Source: Nematopogon swammerdamellus (Eukaryota > Arthropoda > Insecta > Lepidoptera > Adelidae). Taken from it: DNA of 64,000 bases. Positions 60,523-64,000 of the stretch are shown here, one piece after another. The notes under the pieces are model-generated. The model made no database searches and had not been told where the DNA came from. It worked only from the letters and a program-made list of their open reading frames with translations. The DNA lies in contig OX336337.1 in the NCBI GenBank assembly GCA_946902875.1, forward strand, positions 2,852,001 to 2,916,000. Direction: 5' to 3'. The position numbers and the translations under genes were made by a program. Position 1 is the first letter of the stretch. The number at the start of each line of letters is the position of its first letter.

Positions 60523-61146
60523 ATGTCCAAAAGAGTGTGGTGTTGTATCGCGGTGTTCCTGCTGCAGTCATGTCGGGCGTTCCCTACGACCGAAAACAGG
60601 ACTAGCTGCGAAAAATTCGGCAGGGGAGTTACCTTCGATCCTCACTTCGCTCTCGGCTACTGGACCACCGTCTACGAATGGAGCGATTTCAGAATAGTCT
60701 ACGAAACGGAAACAACAATCATAAGCGAGCTCACTCCAGCGCAACTAAAAGAATATGAATACATCGTGAAGGACTATCCGGATGATAAGTTAAAACTTCT
60801 ATTTAATATGAGAGCCGTTTCAGCGGAGTCTATGCAGGATCTCATCTCAGTTGTAATTTTGGAGGGCAATACTGGTGATATGATAGTCGTAGAAGATAAT
60901 TGGATGCAAGCGCCCAATTATCCAGGGGAAACACCATCTTCAAGCTCTAAAATCGCCGATAGGATCCGATTACGCATAAAGTTTATGAGTGCAGATGAAT
61001 TTCTCGTCGTGATGCTGTGTGATAATCGGAGGATATACCTTTTGTCAAAAACTAACCCAGTCGATCGAGCCAAGGTGGAGCGGATGGCCGCGGATCTGCA
61101 CATCGAAGGTGTCGGAGGTGGAAACACTTATCCATACGTCTTGTAG
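60523..61146 (+). CDS. Secreted lipocalin-like protein, paralogue 3 (207 aa)
   Basis: Signal peptide VWCCIAVFLLQSCRA at residues 5-19; mature TSCEKFGRGVTFDPHFALG then YWTTVYEWSD, so the GxW motif is kept but the N-glycosylation site of the other two (NWT) is lost. A new sequon NRT precedes the first cysteine. A roughly 15-residue insertion rich in Ser and Pro (NYPGETPSSSSKIADR) lies before the C-terminal strand. FLVVMLCDNRRIYLLSK and VDRAKVERMAADLHIEGVGG are almost identical to gene 2. Two mature cysteines. AATAAA at about 61314. The start matches the paralogues (leader ATCGCAAAGCATTCA). Single exon. Likely a secreted ligand-binding protein; ligand unknown. Confidence 0.6.
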   Translation: MSKRVWCCIAVFLLQSCRAFPTTENRTSCEKFGRGVTFDPHFALGYWTTVYEWSDFRIVYETETTIISELTPAQLKEYEYIVKDYPDDKLKLLFNMRAVSAESMQDLISVVILEGNTGDMIVVEDNWMQAPNYPGETPSSSSKIADRIRLRIKFMSADEFLVVMLCDNRRIYLLSKTNPVDRAKVERMAADLHIEGVGGGNTYPYVL

Positions 61147-62219
61147 TTACAATGGGATGTGTGAGATGAGATCTGTACTGTACAAAAACGGAAGGGTACA
61201 AAAGCAGAGCGCGCACAGAAAACAACTGTAAATATGCGAGTATAACAAATATAACAGTTTCGGCAATATTATAAACATTTTAATATTTTAGTTTGAATTA
61301 AATAGTTTTATTTAATAAATTTTTGGTTTAAAATTAAATGTATTTTTTTTTTAATTTCAGCCTATGTAATTTCAGTTTATATGAAACTATTACAACATTG
61401 ATGTGGAAATAATTGTCTATCTTGATTTACTAAAGATTTATTTATTTATTTATTTATTTGGTTTACTACAAGTAGGACACACAACATAACATAAAATAAC
61501 ACAGGTATTCTTAAAACTAGCCTTATGTCTACTCAATAATAGGAAACACTACATTCATCGGAACGATCGTTCGTGGCGTGACGTCCATCGTCGTCCGTCC
61601 GCAAGACAGTGAAGGAAGGAGTAAGTACCAGGAGTCAAACGACAGCGCGATGCGCAGGCGCCGCGCGCCTCGGTTCGCTCGCCTCGCCTCGCTCAGCGGT
61701 TCGGCGCGGAGGTGGCGGCGGAGGCGGGGCGTGGTCGGTCGCCATGGTTCCGTTCCGTGCCTACTTGTTCGCTGCACTGCATTACCACAGCGCCGAGAGT
61801 GCCGCGCCGCCTCGGCACCGCGGCGGCGGCGGCGGCGCGGAGGAGGCGGCGCGCCGCGCCTGCCCCGCGCTGTCGTTGGGCTCCGGATTTCGGTGTACAT
61901 AACATCGCAACTACCCACCCAATCCACCTATTATGTATGATACTATTTAAATATATTAACAACAATTTAACAGGAAAACTAATCTAATACAAAACTAAAC
62001 AATAAAAAAGAGAAAGGATGATGAAATTACATAATACAGTGTGAGTACCCAATCAAAAGAAAATAATCATATCATAACAGTAAAACATGAACAAGATGAA
62101 GAAACAAATCAAAATCAATGTGTGCGAGATTTATACCAATTTATACAATGTTACCTTACTACATTACGAAACTACTACTTACGAAAAATATATAATATAT
62201 ATATTATATCTTAAGCCAA
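61147..62219. other. 3' flank of gene 3, a GC-rich island, then AT-rich sequence
   Basis: (ATTT)n at 61437-61460. 61630-61880 is strongly GC- and CpG-rich (GGCGGCGGCGGCGCGG) with overlapping ORFs on both strands, which is expected from composition. The AT-rich ends resemble a retrotransposon 3' UTR but no domain is seen. Confidence 0.35.
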
Positions 62220-62400
62220 GTCCTATAACATATGCAAAAATATGCGCTATATATATATATATACATATATACATATAAGCATACACACAATACACCCATC
62301 AACACAGAGTCACACATGTATATACACATAGATGCATACATATGCATATACGCATCGCATACATGCATACACAAGCATGCATAGGCACATGTATATACAT
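62220..62400. repeat. Alternating purine-pyrimidine tract (TA/CA/TG words)
   Basis: TATATATATATATACATATA and many ACATGCATAC-type words. Low complexity, possibly Z-DNA prone. It may be the decayed tail of the RT element that follows on the minus strand. Confidence 0.6.
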
Positions 62401-62531
62401 CAAACACTGACTTCACCTTACATAAAATATGGTACATGACGTATGCACATACTACAGAACCTTCCTGCAGGCATTAAATGATATTATGTCAATGTTTGCA
62501 AGTAGGTTCGATGTTCTTGGTAGGCAGGCGC

Positions 62532-63935
62532 CTACGAAGAGTCATTTAAGAGCGTTATCAGTGTGCTCTTGTATTGATTGGGAAACATGGAGAACATGTC
62601 TAGGCCGTGCTTTTTACACAGCTCATTGTGTTCTCGTGAAATGCGGGCTATAGGATTGAAGTGACCAAGTGATGTCTTATACCTACGTACGTAAAAAGGG
62701 TTGAAGTTACTTAAGCGCACTGATGACCGCGGAATCTGGAAGGTGATAAGCTGCAATATATCCGTAGAATCTACTTGAGAGTTCACAGTTTTATATAGTA
62801 GCATTTGGCCTGCTAGTTTGCGTCTATTAATTAAAGAAGAAAATTTATATTTTTTTAACCTGTCTTCATAAGTCTTTAGTGATGACCGTAGGTTGGCTTT
62901 CCACGTTAGGTGATGAAGGAAGCGTTTTTGCACTCGCTCGATTCTCTGCGTGTGAACATCGAAATGCGGACTCCAGACAACAGAGCAGTATTCGAGCGTG
63001 CTACGTACCAGGGAGTTGAATAACGTTATCTTAGTTTGTGCGTGCAAGAAAGACCTAGAGTTCCTATATATAAATCCTAGCATTTTATTTGATTTTTTAA
63101 CTATGTTGTCGTAGTGAAATTTGAAGGATAATTTGCTATCTAAAGTTACACCCAGGTCCCTAATTTGTTGGACTTTTTCAAGTGGCACTTCTTGAATGCT
63201 GTAGTTGGTACGCAAGGGTTGTTTTTTCCTCGTAAATGTAATATGTTTACATTTGTTTAAATTTAGAGCAAGCCTATTACTTACGCACCAAACTGCAATA
63301 TGATCAATATCCTCTTGTAATTTCGTAGAATCGCTTAAGTTGTTAACAATATAATAAATTTTCAGATCATCTGCGAACATGAGGAACTTGCAGTGTCTAA
63401 TAACGCTGTGGATGTCGTTTATAAAAGCCAAAAAAAGGATAGGGCCCAAGTGTGATCCCTGGGGAACACCGGAAGTGACGTCCACGTATCATGAACTGTA
63501 ACCACAGGCCACCACTCTCTGCTCTCTCCCAGAAAGATAAGAAGAGAACCAATCCAAAAGGTGTCCATGTATACCGTAGCAATTTAATTTGTATATTAAT
63601 AGACAGTGATTGACTTTGTCAAATGCCTTGCTTAGGTCTGTATATATTGCATCAACTTGTTTAGTGCTATCAAGTGCCTGAGCAAGATCATTGACGAGGC
63701 AAGTAAGATTTGTCAACGTTGACATTTTGCCACGGAAGCCGTGTTGTTGGGGTATTAAAACTTGTTTAAGATGTTGCGTTAAAATGGGACATACTACTGC
63801 TTCGAAAACCTTGGAGAAAGTAGATAATAATGATATGGGTCTATAATTTTGCACATCACATGTGTCCCCGCCTTTAGGTATTGGTATCACATTGGCCTGT
63901 TTCCATGTAGAGGGGAAAGATACAAATAATATCAA
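62532..63935 (-). pseudogene. Jockey/CR1-like reverse transcriptase, single premature stop
   Basis: From 63935 on the minus strand: FPSTWKQANVIPIPKGGD, VQNYRPISLLSTFSKVFEAV, QHGFRGKMSTLTNL, TDLSKAFDKVNH, YGIHGHLLDWFSSYLSGREQ, then TGA at 63489-63491, then in the same frame [25 protein letters not shown] (catalytic) and the C-terminal RDLGVTLDSKLSF, VRSTLEYCSVVWSPHFDVHT, ERVQKRFLHHL. 468 codons are open apart from that one stop, which replaces what is normally a residue before the GVPQGS box. The 5' end is cut near 63935-63965, next to a B3 SINE. ORF1 and endonuclease are missing. Confidence 0.8.
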
Positions 63936-63965
63936 AGTTTTTTTTTATTCATATGTAATAATAAT

Positions 63966-64000
63966 TAATGACTGAGTCAGAGGGGCCAGAGCGCTTGCTC
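63966..64000 (-). mobile_element. SINE body B3, cut by the window end
   Basis: ATGACTGAGTCAGAGGGGCC and AGAGCGCTTGCTC match the inverse of the B3 3' end (compare 51961-52015). Confidence 0.6.

Noticed and set aside
61529..61940. Overlapping ORFs of 90-132 codons on both strands
   Set aside because: They lie in a CpG-rich island where stops are rare in every frame; none shows a domain, and they compete with each other.

Overview
The window looks like nuclear DNA from a moth or butterfly (Lepidoptera). The AT-rich background is filled with repeat families I recognise from lepidopteran genomes: the GGGTTCCGTA/CAGACAGACGG repeats, Jockey-, RTE- and R4/Dong-type non-LTR retrotransposons, and a Kabuki/CsRn1-like LTR retrotransposon. 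There is no bacterial or viral gene organisation, no operon, no CRISPR array and no complete tRNA or rRNA gene. No searches were run; family names rest on motif recognition.

The only probable host genes are three single-exon paralogues of about 200 codons, at 8723-9325 (+), 12554-13183 (-) and 60523-61146 (+). Each has a signal peptide, a lipocalin-like GxW segment, two mature cysteines and a lipocalin-like C-terminal strand and helix. All three also share an upstream block with a GATA-type site (TTCACCTTTGATAAC and variants) 55-65 bp before the ATG. They look like a small cluster of secreted lipocalin-like proteins pushed apart by about 47 kb of transposons.

Layout. 1-2.5 kb: a type-I repeat and a broken Jockey-like RT. 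2.5-6.8 kb: an apparently intact R4/Dong-type element (1289 codons) inside a (TAA)n tract. 6.8-8.4 kb: CRE-bearing quasi-palindromes, three tandem repeat copies and a MITE. 8.7-13.3 kb: lipocalin-like genes 1 and 2, separated by SINEs and a (CCCTCT)n tract. 13.3-25 kb: repeats, hairpins, SINE mosaics and a 1.86-kb 48-bp minisatellite. 25.5-28.1 kb: a Jockey-clade element with an open frame, 5'-truncated within the endonuclease. 28-37 kb: SINE copies and an unexplained cluster of the motif GGTCCTCG (32.7-34.3 kb). 37.5-42.1 kb: a young Ty3/gypsy element with LTRs that read as identical and a tRNA-Trp primer site. 42-57 kb: nested insertions, including two non-autonomous hAT elements with exact 8-bp target duplications. 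57-60 kb: a SINE-in-SINE nest and three unrelated long hairpins. 60.5-61.1 kb: gene 3. 61-64 kb: another RT with a single premature stop.

The most original signals are not protein genes. (1) A SINE system is built from interchangeable heads (a 5S-rRNA/tRNA hybrid, a GTACCGTGTGGGG head and a tRNA head) joined to three bodies; one double-headed composite is present twice, once with target duplications. (2) A 24-25 bp unit sits at two sites between short direct repeats, with empty-site copies in the window, and a third partial copy exists. (3) GGTCCTCG is clustered. (4) Three long hairpins lie just upstream of gene 3.
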